Shown here: one piece after another, positions 33,452 through 41,925 of the stretch
Position numbering within the stretch: position 1 is the stretch's first letter
How the letters are laid out: each line of letters opens with the position of its first letter
Translations under genes and position numbers: made by a program
Origin: an uncultured Bacilli bacterium
GTDB lineage: Bacteria > Bacillota_I > Bacilli_A > RF39 > UBA660
Direction: 5' to 3'
Assembly: GCA_947589675.1 (NCBI GenBank)
Contig: CANQCI010000009.1
Location: 1-47,287, forward strand
DNA length: 47,287 nt
The notes under the pieces: model-generated
Databases searched by the model: none
Told to the model about the DNA's origin: nothing
The model's input: only the letters and a program-made list of their open reading frames with translations

Positions 33452-35638
33452 TTAATGACCACCGCCATTATTGTTATTATTTCTATTTTGATTTGCTTGT
33501 TGGCGAGATAATCTTTCAATCTCAGCATTAATATCAATATTTCTTTGATTAACACTATCAACTAAAGTTCCCATATCATCGTAATTATTAACCACATTAG
33601 TTGTATTAATTCGACCTCTTTCATCAATATGTTCCTGCGTATTTAACGAAGCATTTAAAGAATTAATCCGTGGTTGATTTTCCCGAACTAAATTTTGAAT
33701 ATTTTCGCGATCACTATTTAATTTTGACATTCTTTGAAGATCACCAGTACCTAAATTAATTCCAAAACTTTGAATATTTTGAACTCCTTCCCGTCCATTA
33801 TATCCTTGTTGTTTAATATATCTTTTTAATCTTCTTTCAGCATCTTGTTTTTGAGATTCAATATGAGCTAAATATCTTGCAAAATCTGCTTCATTATTTA
33901 TTTGTACTTGATGTCCTGCAAAATCGTGTAATGGTCCAGCAGCACGAGCTTGTTGAAAACTCATACCTTTATACATATTAACTAAATTTTCCATTGTTGA
34001 TAAGGATTCAGCATTTTGGTTTCCTGTTGCTTGTCGCATAATTCGTTCATTATCCTTAATACTAGACTTTTCTATTAATTCTTTAGCTGTTTTATCAGAA
34101 CTATCATCTATTTGGATTATAGTTTTATAAAATTCTTGTTCATCTTTATATTGTTCATACGTTCTATTTAATCCAGCCCAATTGCCCAATCTTGTGACTG
34201 CATCTTGGGCATGACCTTGCACTGAACCAACAAAACCGCCAATAATTGGGATATCATCCCGTCGATGAGAAGCAACATAATTTGCCCGATTAGCTCGTGC
34301 TTGCGTTGTATGCTGAATAGCTGTTCGAGTAGCATTTTGAAATTCACGAACATTTTTTACATTACGGTTTTGCCATGCCCCGCGAACAGTACCGGCTCCA
34401 ACTCCCGCAGCAGTTGATCTTAAAATATTCCAAATACGGCCTCCGGCATTTTGTCCGTGAGTTGCCCGATACGTAGCTGTGGCATTTTGAACCCCAGATG
34501 TTATTCCAGCCCCAATGGCACCAGCCCCGATAGCTCCTACACCCAAAGCTGTTCGTAACACTCCACCCTCGGTAGATAATTCAATCCCAAATAAATCTTT
34601 TAATAATTTTGGTACTTGACGAACAAAGAGAATTATTCCTATTATTAATAATACTAAAGTTATTGATCTTTGAGTCGAGGTTAAATTACTTAATCCCCCA
34701 GTCACATCAAAAATATTACCAAATTTACTTACTACTAATGTAATTAAATATATTCCTAAATACATAGCAGCAATTCTGACGAAAACATCTAAGAAATTAC
34801 CTATTACCTGTTTAACCCAAATATCAAAGGCTTTTTTCTTATCCCCAGGAATTATTCGACATATCACAGCAACTGGAGCAATTATTTGATAAAATACTAA
34901 TTTTACAACCCGAACAGCTAAATCCATGGTATAGCCAATTATAACAAAAAGTAAGACTACCCCAGCAACAGTGGAAACAATTAACATATAATTTATTTCG
35001 TCATCGTCTACTGCTTCACTAAAATTTGAAAAAAGGGAAAAAGACTCGCCATTATAAACCGCTTGATAAGCCTCCGCTAAATTGGAAGCTCGACTTGATG
35101 AACCAGCATCAATTAGAATATCAGCAGAACACGTTGCTAAATCTTGATTAGCTTGGATACAGGTATCAGATTCTAAATTGGGTAAAAAGAAAGATTGAAA
35201 AGTATAAAAAGCCATGGTATTACCGCCATTTTTTTCAATATTTTCGATATCAGTTACCCCAGTTCGATTCAAAATAATTTTAGGAATTATATTCGAATTT
35301 AAAATAGCATTTTGCAGATTAAAAGCTACACTAAAAACAGTGGGTAAAACAGCAATAATAACTAAAGATATAACCACATTTTTTATAATATTGGGAGCTG
35401 TTTTTTCATCTTTCTTCGAATCATCAGGATTAACAACCGCCTTAAGCAAAGAATAAGCTAAAACAAATAGCATTATCACGCCTAACACTAAATAAATTCG
35501 TCCAATAATTGAATTATAATCATCAGCATCAAAAATATTTATTTTAGCTAAAGCCAAAAATATTTCATAAACCCAGCGAATTAAATTATATATAACCCCA
35601 TCTATATGTAATAATAAAGCATAAATTAATTTTAACAT
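33452..35638 (-). CDS. VirB6/TrbL-like polytopic channel protein
   Basis: The 728-residue protein has about seven membrane helices in the first 350 residues. A loop of about 100 residues between helices 3 and 4 has two Cys (in SDTCIQANQDLATC). A long soluble C-terminal half (360-728) follows. It begins with Gly/Ala-rich sequence and continues as polar, Asn/Gln/Arg-rich, probably coiled-coil stretches ending NRNNNNNGGGH. Topology and position (after the VirB2 candidate, before prgI) fit VirB6/TrbL proteins, which form the inner-membrane channel base. Ten bases separate it from the upstream gene. Confidence 0.83.
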   Translation of the reverse strand: MLKLIYALLLHIDGVIYNLIRWVYEIFLALAKINIFDADDYNSIIGRIYLVLGVIMLFVLAYSLLKAVVNPDDSKKDEKTAPNIIKNVVISLVIIAVLPTVFSVAFNLQNAILNSNIIPKIILNRTGVTDIENIEKNGGNTMAFYTFQSFFLPNLESDTCIQANQDLATCSADILIDAGSSSRASNLAEAYQAVYNGESFSLFSNFSEAVDDDEINYMLIVSTVAGVVLLFVIIGYTMDLAVRVVKLVFYQIIAPVAVICRIIPGDKKKAFDIWVKQVIGNFLDVFVRIAAMYLGIYLITLVVSKFGNIFDVTGGLSNLTSTQRSITLVLLIIGIILFVRQVPKLLKDLFGIELSTEGGVLRTALGVGAIGAGAIGAGITSGVQNATATYRATHGQNAGGRIWNILRSTAAGVGAGTVRGAWQNRNVKNVREFQNATRTAIQHTTQARANRANYVASHRRDDIPIIGGFVGSVQGHAQDAVTRLGNWAGLNRTYEQYKDEQEFYKTIIQIDDSSDKTAKELIEKSSIKDNERIMRQATGNQNAESLSTMENLVNMYKGMSFQQARAAGPLHDFAGHQVQINNEADFARYLAHIESQKQDAERRLKRYIKQQGYNGREGVQNIQSFGINLGTGDLQRMSKLNSDRENIQNLVRENQPRINSLNASLNTQEHIDERGRINTTNVVNNYDDMGTLVDSVNQRNIDINAEIERLSRQQANQNRNNNNNGGGH

Positions 35639-35648
35639 TATTCTTCAC

Positions 35649-36140
35649 CTACCCTATACCACAAGTACCATAGGCGCCAAGCATTGTCATTATTAAATCA
35701 ACTATAATTGGTAAAAAGAACATTAAAACAGTAAAAACAAACCGTTTAGCTGTTTTTAATCCAGCTTTTTTTATCGCTGCTTTATCTTCTTCTATAATAG
35801 CTTTAAGAAAATCAACAGTACTTAATACTAATAAAGCAATTATGGCAATATATTTCATAATATTTAATATCCATTGTAGCCAATAAGCTAAGTCTTTTTT
35901 CTCAGGGTCATTAGGATCACCTAAAAGAGCACTACAATTTAAGTTACTACTATTTTCATAAGCTAATTTAACTATTTTATTTTGATTATTATCATTACTA
36001 TTAATAACTATTTGAGGTTGATATGTATTAACTTGTGCTAAGTCATTTTCTTGGGGTAGAGCTATAACTTCTTTATTAAACATTAAAAACATTCCTATAA
36101 AAATGACAATGAAACTAAAATAATGTAGTATCTTGTTCAT
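35649..36140 (-). CDS. Candidate VirB2-like pilin / small T4SS membrane protein
   Basis: The 163-residue protein has an N-terminal signal peptide (cleavage probably after VIALP), about 60 polar external residues with a Cys, and then two hydrophobic helices (about 95-115 and 137-157). A short basic loop (EEDKAAIKKAGLKTAKR) separates the helices. A signal peptide plus two helices with a basic turn is the VirB2/TrbC pilin layout, though the extra polar segment is longer than usual. It is first in the T4SS transcript. Assignment rests on topology and position only. Confidence 0.6.
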   Translation of the reverse strand: MNKILHYFSFIVIFIGMFLMFNKEVIALPQENDLAQVNTYQPQIVINSNDNNQNKIVKLAYENSSNLNCSALLGDPNDPEKKDLAYWLQWILNIMKYIAIIALLVLSTVDFLKAIIEEDKAAIKKAGLKTAKRFVFTVLMFFLPIIVDLIMTMLGAYGTCGIG

Positions 36141-36211
36141 TTTAAATCACCAAATTTCCTTTTTATTAAAGTGCAAATTCCCACGTAAGTAAAACATAAT
36201 ATAACGTTTTA

Positions 36212-36239
36212 ATTATATCAAAATTATTAGAACATGTAA
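36212..36239 (-). promoter_or_regulatory. Promoter of the T4SS gene cluster
   Basis: On the minus strand, TTACAT (36239-36234), 16 bases, TATAAT (36217-36212), about 70 bases before the first gene. The intergenic region is shared with the divergent DUF2975-XRE promoter. A small palindrome (CGGTTATAAAACCG, 36251-36264) lies between the two promoters. Confidence 0.6.
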
Positions 36240-36328
36240 ATAATTTTCTGCGGTTATAAAACCGATAAAATATAGCTTAATATTAAGAAAAATTAAAAAT
36301 TAATTTTATGATAATCGACAAATTTATA

Positions 36329-36357
36329 TTGATTTTAATTAAACTCTGACATATACT
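36329..36357 (+). promoter_or_regulatory. Promoter of the DUF2975-XRE pair
   Basis: TTGATT (36329-36334), 17 bases, TATACT (36352-36357), about 21 bases before the chosen ATG. Confidence 0.65.
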
Positions 36358-36378
36358 TAAATTAGGGTGTGGTTTACA

Positions 36379-36843
36379 ATGAAAAATAACATGGTAGTTA
36401 AAGCAATAAATATTATATTATATTTACTTTTCATCGGGGGAGCTATTGTCTTATTTTTTATACCCGAGATTTTTGATTACTTTGAATTGGACAAACATGT
36501 ATTTTTTGATGATCATTTTGTTTTATATAAAATGGGAGTCTATTGTTGTTATTTATTTTGCTTATTAATTATATTTATTTTAGCAAGGCTATTTGGAGCA
36601 ATATATAGTGAAAATCCTTTTTCCTATAAAGTAGTTAATTATTTAAATTCTATTGCTATTTTATTTATGATAGTTTCTTTTATCGTTATTATCAAAATAA
36701 CATTTATTCCAACAATCATTTCCGCAGCTATTGCGATGGTAACTTTTATAATTAGTTTATGTTTTTTTACAATAAGTGGAATCTTTAAAAATGTGGTATC
36801 CCAACAGCAACTGGAATATGTGAGGGAATATGATAGTAATTAA
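36379..36843 (+). CDS. DUF2975 membrane protein
   Basis: About 154 residues with four membrane helices and the DUF2975 feel: a short N-terminal Lys/Asn region, then LARLFGAIYSENPFSYKVVNYLN in the middle loop. The ATG at 36379 is preferred over an upstream GTG because AGGGTG precedes it. It overlaps the XRE gene by 14 bases; the DUF2975-plus-small-XRE pair is a recurrent arrangement in Bacillota, and the membrane protein is presumed to control the regulator. Confidence 0.82.
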   Translation: MKNNMVVKAINIILYLLFIGGAIVLFFIPEIFDYFELDKHVFFDDHFVLYKMGVYCCYLFCLLIIFILARLFGAIYSENPFSYKVVNYLNSIAILFMIVSFIVIIKITFIPTIISAAIAMVTFIISLCFFTISGIFKNVVSQQQLEYVREYDSN

Positions 36844-37036
36844 TTTAAATGTCATGATGGCTAAACGCAAAATATCCTTAAATGAATTAAGTCTTAAAAC
36901 TGGTCTTAGTCCAACAAATTTATCTATTTTAAAAAATAATAAAGCTAAAGCAATTCGTTTCTCAACCTTAGAAAAAATATGCAAAGCTTTAGATTGTCAA
37001 CCCAAAGATATATTAGAATTTAAAAACAATAAATAA
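36830..37036 (+). CDS. Small XRE/Cro-family repressor (YozG-like)
   Basis: The 68-residue protein is almost all helix-turn-helix: MMAKRKISLNELSLKTGLSP, then TNLSILKNNKAKAIRFSTLE and KICKALDCQPKDIL. It belongs to the small Cro-like regulators paired with DUF2975 proteins. It is translated from inside the end of the DUF2975 gene and is followed by a strong terminator. Its genes diverge from the T4SS operon, so it might control that promoter as well as its own. Confidence 0.88.
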   Translation: MIVINLNVMMAKRKISLNELSLKTGLSPTNLSILKNNKAKAIRFSTLEKICKALDCQPKDILEFKNNK

Positions 37037-37037
37037 A

Positions 37038-37077
37038 GGGCTATTGCAAATTTTCACTTTGCAATAGCCCCTCTTTT
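37038..37077. terminator. Bidirectional terminator
   Basis: GGGCTATTGCAAA (37038-37050) pairs perfectly with TTTGCAATAGCCC (37058-37070), followed by CTCTTTTATT. It separates the XRE gene from the convergent membrane-protein gene. Confidence 0.85.
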
Positions 37078-37693
37078 ATTCACTAGTACTTTCGATTATA
37101 TCATCATTAGAACAAGTAAAGTCTAAACTTTTTAAATGCCATCTATTATCATCATTATCTATATAAATATCATAATATAAAGTATAAAGATGGATTTTCT
37201 TTTTAGAAATATTTTCTATTTGAAAATTATAATCTAAATCTTTAAATCTTTGACAATATGGTTCACTTTTTAATACATATAACGTATTATTAAATTCTCG
37301 ATAATGATTAACATCCTCACCATTGTTAAGAAGATCTACAATAAAGGATGACATATTTTCTAAATAATTTTCATCAATAAATTTAATTAAATCATCCAAT
37401 TTCTTAAAATCTTTTAATAAGTCATCATCAACAGCATAATATTTAATGCCATCATAATCAACATACGCTTCACTTACTTCCACATTTCCTCTTAAGGCAT
37501 AAGAAATAATATAATCATTTTTTACTAATTGTTTTAATTGTTCATTAGTTAATTTATCAACCTTAAAAAACTTAATATATACAAATATACCTATTATAAC
37601 AATTAATATTAGTAATATTATCCCTATACCTAAAACTAATTTAAGTTTATTTTTAGGCTTTTTTCCATTAATGTTTTCTTTTATTTTTTCCAT
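37076..37693 (-). CDS. Single-pass membrane protein beside the prepilin gene
   Basis: About 205 residues: a basic cytoplasmic start, one hydrophobic helix (about 20-42), then an external domain of about 160 residues. That domain is rich in Asp, Tyr and Asn, with two Cys. No family recognised. The second of two adjacent ATG codons is preferred, with GGAG six bases upstream. It lies ten bases after the large prepilin-like gene and is almost certainly cotranscribed, so a role in assembling or anchoring that protein is plausible but unproven. Confidence 0.65.
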   Translation of the reverse strand: MEKIKENINGKKPKNKLKLVLGIGIILLILIVIIGIFVYIKFFKVDKLTNEQLKQLVKNDYIISYALRGNVEVSEAYVDYDGIKYYAVDDDLLKDFKKLDDLIKFIDENYLENMSSFIVDLLNNGEDVNHYREFNNTLYVLKSEPYCQRFKDLDYNFQIENISKKKIHLYTLYYDIYIDNDDNRWHLKSLDFTCSNDDIIESTSE

Positions 37694-37703
37694 CATTTAC
37701 TCC

Positions 37704-40514
37704 TTAAACAGCTATGTACGTAAGTCTTATAGTATGTTTATAATACGAATAATCTTCTAAACAACTATATTTACATTGTTTATTAACTAAAGTACCCTCA
37801 CTACATGATAAACAACTGCTACCGCTTAAAGTCCCAGATGAACATGTATAACCATGAGAACCATCACAATCAGCACGATAGCTATGAAATGTACATATAG
37901 CTCGACCTTGGGTAGGTATCCCCGTCACCTTTCCAGTTCCCGTGCAAGATTGATTTTCAGCTGACTTAAGCATTTTATAAGTTTTAGTATAATGCTCCTT
38001 ACATGATACGGATTCCGTTTGTCCGTATGGATAATAACAACTTGTTGTTTTACCACCAGAACATGTACAATCATATTTAAATACTTTTCCATCTTTTGTA
38101 TAATCATCACCATAGCAATACCCATTGCTTTCGCGATGTCCACTCTCGCAAACACATTTTGCTTTAGCCGGTTTAGATTTTGGCGGATCATAGCAAGTTC
38201 CATCACGTTGCCCTTCATAAATGGTTCCTCCAGTTACAGTATAATAATAACGATCATTAGAAAATGATTCACTGGAAATATATCCTCCTCCATAGGAAAT
38301 CGAAGAACTCACTATTTTTCTAATTCCACTTAAATATTTAGAATTACTGTAAGAACGTGAACTAGTTTCGCCTGTAGAAATATCAACTGTTTTTTGAACA
38401 CCTAAGTTACTAACACTAATACTTTTACAATCTTTATTGCCAGCTTTATCCTTAACACAGAAATAGTAAGTTTTGGATGTCCCGCTTGGTGGAGAAGATA
38501 AAGTTTGACTTTGCGTTATACTTACAGTTTCAGAAGTACTTCTCCAACTACTCGGATTACTTGTTGTGGAAAAAGCATAAGCAACTATATGAGCTTTATT
38601 ATCTCTTGCTGAACCGGTTAAAGTTAGACTAGTTACATAATCAGTTGTATTTTTAGAAATACTTACTGAATCTATAACTCGGTCAATATTAGTAACATTA
38701 TATTCTCTTTTGCCAACATTACCTTTATTATCTCTAACCCAAAAGTAATATTTACCATTTGAGGTTACATCTTTAGTTACCGTAATACTATTTCTAGCAC
38801 TGACTTTTGTCCAACCACCACTTGGCATACTCGCACTAGTTGAGATTTGATATTCCGTTAAATTAGTTCCGGTAGCTCTTCCTGTTAGTCTTACACTTTG
38901 AGTATAAGCAGTCGTATTAGCTGTAAAACTCATGGTATAACCTTTATTAATACATCTTTGGATATCGGATAACGCAATTGTACAACAAACCTCAGTCGCC
39001 TTGGTACCTATTTTTCTTATCGTATTATTCCCCAATTTATCAACAGCTTTAACCCAAAAATTATAATCGGTTCCGCATTCTCCTTTGATAGTTCGATTAG
39101 TACTAGTTATTTGGGTATCTTTTGGCGTTGTTTTATCATCTTTAGTTTTAATAGCATAATAATATACACTAACTGGGTTTGAAATATCCTTAAATACCGC
39201 AGGAGTTATGGTAAATGTTTCATCATTTATTGATATGGCTCCACCGGATACATACTCTGGTCCCTCACGGTCAATATTGGTTATTTGAATAGTCGCATGC
39301 GGTTCATAATTTCCTAATTTATCTTTAACATAAAAATTATAAACATCATTTGCCGTAACTTTTAATGTATAGGTTACTTGTTTATTTGTAGGTCCACCGG
39401 AAATCTTTTTCCAATCGCTAGCTTTGGGGGCATTATTCTTTGTGGTAAACGCATAGTACTCTAAACCTGATTTTCGGTCAATAGCTTTCCCCGTTAAAGT
39501 TAATTCTCTCGTGTAAGCACTTGTACTCGATGTTAAGGTTATATCTCCAGGTTCAACCGCATTACTATCAATATTATCAACCACAGATATATAAGGACTG
39601 GCTGATATATTACCGACATTATCTACCACACATATTCCATAAGTTCCAGCTTGAATCTTGGCTTTAGCTTTATTATTAGTTACTGTGGTTTTATATAATG
39701 ATTTATCTTGAGGACATGACTTTAAATCAGGTGCTAAATATAATCCTTTGACACCCGAGCCATTAAAATCACTGACGGTTATTTCAATATTTTTTTCTGT
39801 TGCCCAACCAGAGTCCGACTTTACGCCTGAGACTATTGGTGCTTCTTTATCAACTGCAACAATCCCTTGTCCATTTGATAAAGCCCCATCCATCGTGACC
39901 TCAAAACGATAAACACTTTTGGAGGCTTTCGCAACATTAGTTATAATCATTGGTTCATTTCCAGTTTGTCCTGAGGTACTTAACCATGAATATTGATATT
40001 CTGGATTATTTATAATCTCCCCAGTTTTATTATGTTTAATTGCTAACGTAATATTATCGGCAAACCATTTATTATTATCCACTTTTTCACAGCCGGTTCC
40101 GGTGTACTGACAGATACTATAATCAGTTTCTAACTCATAACCTCCACAGCTACCATCTTTATTGCGATATTCTTTATCGATAAATTTCGAAACATATTCT
40201 CCATTTACAAATTCACTTTTAATGGTATAACAATTAAGCGAAGTTTTATCAATTGGATTATAAATATCGGTTTCATCATCAGGTAAAGTTTCGCCCTCTT
40301 TAATTAAGTCTTCAATACTTACTAAAGTTATCCCTGTTCTTTTGGCATAATTTGCCGCCTTCGATTCTAAGTAAGATATTAAATTATTGTAGTCCTGCTT
40401 TAAAGAATCATCCTTTATCGACATATAGGACACCGCAGAAATCGCAATTATTAAGCCTAAAACTGTCAATGTAGCTAGTAATTCCACTAGCGTAAAACCT
40501 TTTTTCTTCTTCAT
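37704..40514 (-). CDS. Giant prepilin-like surface protein with Ig-like repeats and Cys-rich tail
   Basis: The 936-residue protein begins MKKKKGFTLVELLATLTVLG: a type IV prepilin leader, cleavage expected after Gly6, Phe7 as +1 and Glu11 as the +5 glutamate. A pilin-like stalk of about 80 residues follows. From about 200 to 715 several repeats of about 90 residues each end with variants of YYFWVRDNKGN (YGICVVDNVGN, YNFYVKDKLGN, YNFWVKAVDKLGN, YYFCVKDKAGN), like bacterial Ig-like modules. The last 170 residues hold roughly twenty cysteines. Ordinary pseudopilins are 100-200 residues, so this is an adhesin or sensor hung on a pilin stem. No pilus motor or peptidase gene is in the window. Confidence 0.85.
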   Translation of the reverse strand: MKKKKGFTLVELLATLTVLGLIIAISAVSYMSIKDDSLKQDYNNLISYLESKAANYAKRTGITLVSIEDLIKEGETLPDDETDIYNPIDKTSLNCYTIKSEFVNGEYVSKFIDKEYRNKDGSCGGYELETDYSICQYTGTGCEKVDNNKWFADNITLAIKHNKTGEIINNPEYQYSWLSTSGQTGNEPMIITNVAKASKSVYRFEVTMDGALSNGQGIVAVDKEAPIVSGVKSDSGWATEKNIEITVSDFNGSGVKGLYLAPDLKSCPQDKSLYKTTVTNNKAKAKIQAGTYGICVVDNVGNISASPYISVVDNIDSNAVEPGDITLTSSTSAYTRELTLTGKAIDRKSGLEYYAFTTKNNAPKASDWKKISGGPTNKQVTYTLKVTANDVYNFYVKDKLGNYEPHATIQITNIDREGPEYVSGGAISINDETFTITPAVFKDISNPVSVYYYAIKTKDDKTTPKDTQITSTNRTIKGECGTDYNFWVKAVDKLGNNTIRKIGTKATEVCCTIALSDIQRCINKGYTMSFTANTTAYTQSVRLTGRATGTNLTEYQISTSASMPSGGWTKVSARNSITVTKDVTSNGKYYFWVRDNKGNVGKREYNVTNIDRVIDSVSISKNTTDYVTSLTLTGSARDNKAHIVAYAFSTTSNPSSWRSTSETVSITQSQTLSSPPSGTSKTYYFCVKDKAGNKDCKSISVSNLGVQKTVDISTGETSSRSYSNSKYLSGIRKIVSSSISYGGGYISSESFSNDRYYYTVTGGTIYEGQRDGTCYDPPKSKPAKAKCVCESGHRESNGYCYGDDYTKDGKVFKYDCTCSGGKTTSCYYPYGQTESVSCKEHYTKTYKMLKSAENQSCTGTGKVTGIPTQGRAICTFHSYRADCDGSHGYTCSSGTLSGSSCLSCSEGTLVNKQCKYSCLEDYSYYKHTIRLTYIAV

Positions 40515-40541
40515 ATTCCCTCACTACTTTACTTTAAATCA

Positions 40542-40570
40542 ATTATAAACAATTAATAGACAAAATTCAA
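40542..40570 (-). promoter_or_regulatory. Promoter of the prepilin-like gene
   Basis: On the minus strand, TTGAAT (40570-40565), 17 bases, TATAAT (40547-40542), about 28 bases before the ATG. Confidence 0.65.
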
Positions 40571-40610
40571 TATTACTTTTTGAACAAAAATTGGGGTTCC
40601 AAAAATCTCA

Positions 40611-40639
40611 TTGCACATTTAATAATAATTTGATAAAAT
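40611..40639 (+). promoter_or_regulatory. Promoter of tRNA-Trp
   Basis: TTGCAC (40611-40616), 17 bases, TAAAAT (40634-40639), twenty bases before the mature tRNA 5' end. Confidence 0.7.
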
Positions 40640-40658
40640 AGGTTTGTAATCTTTTTAC

Positions 40659-40732
40659 AGGGGATTAGTTAAATGGTATAATAGGAGTCTCCAAAACTTT
40701 AGTTGGGAGTTCGATTCTCTCATCCCCTGCCA
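40659..40732 (+). tRNA. tRNA-Trp (anticodon CCA)
   Basis: The cloverleaf folds completely: acceptor AGGGGAT/ATCCCCT, a four-pair D stem and a five-pair anticodon stem. The loop is CTCCAAA, giving anticodon CCA at 40691-40693. The T arm has TTCGATT, the discriminator is G, and CCA is encoded. The CCA anticodon reads UGG only, agreeing with TGA being a stop in this genome. Confidence 0.95.
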
Positions 40733-40742
40733 AGGTATATAA

Positions 40743-40786
40743 GGGCTGTTGGGAAATTAAGTAATTAATTTTTCAACAGTTTTTTC
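40743..40786 (+). terminator. Terminator repeat, copy 2 (after tRNA-Trp)
   Basis: GCTGTTGGGAAATTAA pairs with TTAATTTTTCAACAG around loop GTAA, followed by six T. It ends the tRNA transcript and belongs to the same repeat family as the hairpins at 327 and 40889. Confidence 0.75.
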
Positions 40787-40870
40787 ATAAAATTAAAAAA
40801 GCTCTGATTTTCTAAGAAAAAAGTGAATGATGCATACAATAATCTAGTTGTATTATTGAAAGTTATATAT

Positions 40871-40937
40871 ACTAAATTAAAATAAAAAGGCTATTAAGAA
40901 ATTAATTACTTAATTTCTCAACAGCCCTTTGTTTTTT
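40871..40937. terminator. Terminator repeat, copy 3
   Basis: GGCTATTAAGAAATTAA (40889-40905) pairs, with G-U wobbles, with TTAATTTCTCAACAGCC (40910-40926), then CTTTGTTTTTTT. Bases 40871-40926 also resemble 310-365 outside the stem. It lies past the 3' end of the YugP-like gene. Confidence 0.65.
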
Positions 40938-40951
40938 TATAATAGATTATT

Positions 40952-41761
40952 CTAATTATCAGAACTATTATTTTGTAAAATAGTTACAAATTGTAGAACT
41001 CTATAAATAAGCTCTAGTAAAGAAACAATCATATCATTTACATATTGAATGTTATATAATTTATATAATTTCTTTAGCATTTTTAATTCTTCATCAGTTG
41101 CCATTTTACCATCTTTTAAAACTTCATAAGCTTTATTTTGAGCTTTAATTTCGGTTTTTAATACCATAATTGACATCACAAATGAAACTAAATATAAAAC
41201 TAAGCCTAAAGAAGTGAATAACATGGTAAATGTTAAATGTTGACTTTTCATAATTAGAACATCGATTAATATACCTATGATGATAAGTGGAAGAAATGCC
41301 ATAGGTCCAAAATAGATAATAGGTGTTAATTTAATTCTTGCTTCCATATCAGGATCATTTTCTTTATCAAGAATAGCAAAGCAAGACTTTTGCGATGCCA
41401 TAGCTAAGGATGATACGGAACTTTTCCTCCAAGTTAATCGTCTTAATCTTACTTTTTTGAAAAAATGGCTATAACTATTTCCAAAAAGGATAGAACCACT
41501 TGATTTAACTTTTATGTGTTCTAGTCCATTCTCATCTAGTATTTTTCTAGCAATTTTTTCGCCTGTCATATTTAAACTGTTTTGTGTTTTATTGTACTTA
41601 TGATATTTAATAGCTAAAACAATTTGAACTATAAAAGCAAATATAGATACAATTGCAATTAAAGTTAAAATTATTCCCATTGAAATAATTACGACATCAG
41701 ATACGTTATTTAGGCTATATCCAAAAGATGTTTCTACTATTTCTCTAAAAGTTTCTGCCAT
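40952..41761 (-). CDS. YugP-like membrane protein lacking the zinc-protease motif
   Basis: The 269-residue protein has the YugP/Zn_peptidase_2 layout. There is an N-terminal helix (22-52), TGEKIARKILDENGLEHIKVK, a soluble segment, then paired membrane helices (about 148-170 and 178-200). The C-terminal helices match the family, with SLLELIYRVLQF at the end. Where YugP has AHEVGHAIQDKE, this protein reads SQKSCFAILDKE (123-134): both His and the catalytic Glu are replaced, although the flanks still align. It is therefore a probable inactive paralogue. The reading frame is intact and well formed, so it may have a non-enzymatic role. Confidence 0.75.
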   Translation of the reverse strand: MAETFREIVETSFGYSLNNVSDVVIISMGIILTLIAIVSIFAFIVQIVLAIKYHKYNKTQNSLNMTGEKIARKILDENGLEHIKVKSSGSILFGNSYSHFFKKVRLRRLTWRKSSVSSLAMASQKSCFAILDKENDPDMEARIKLTPIIYFGPMAFLPLIIIGILIDVLIMKSQHLTFTMLFTSLGLVLYLVSFVMSIMVLKTEIKAQNKAYEVLKDGKMATDEELKMLKKLYKLYNIQYVNDMIVSLLELIYRVLQFVTILQNNSSDN

Positions 41762-41925
41762 ACACTTTTACTCCTCTTTATTAAATATTATACTTTTTTT
41801 GGCGAATCTAGTCAATAAAACCGCTAAAAGGGTTAATCCTAAGTTAAAATGTCTAAGTATAATATTTTTAGAAATCCTCTATATATGAGTTACTAGAAAA
41901 TATTGGTTAATACTTTTGTTGTAAT

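Noticed and set aside
25160-41000. A complete integrative conjugative element using tRNA-Trp as its attachment site
   Set aside because: No relaxase, integrase, replication gene or duplicated tRNA 3' end could be found. The 3' part of tRNA-Trp is not repeated elsewhere in the window as far as I can see.
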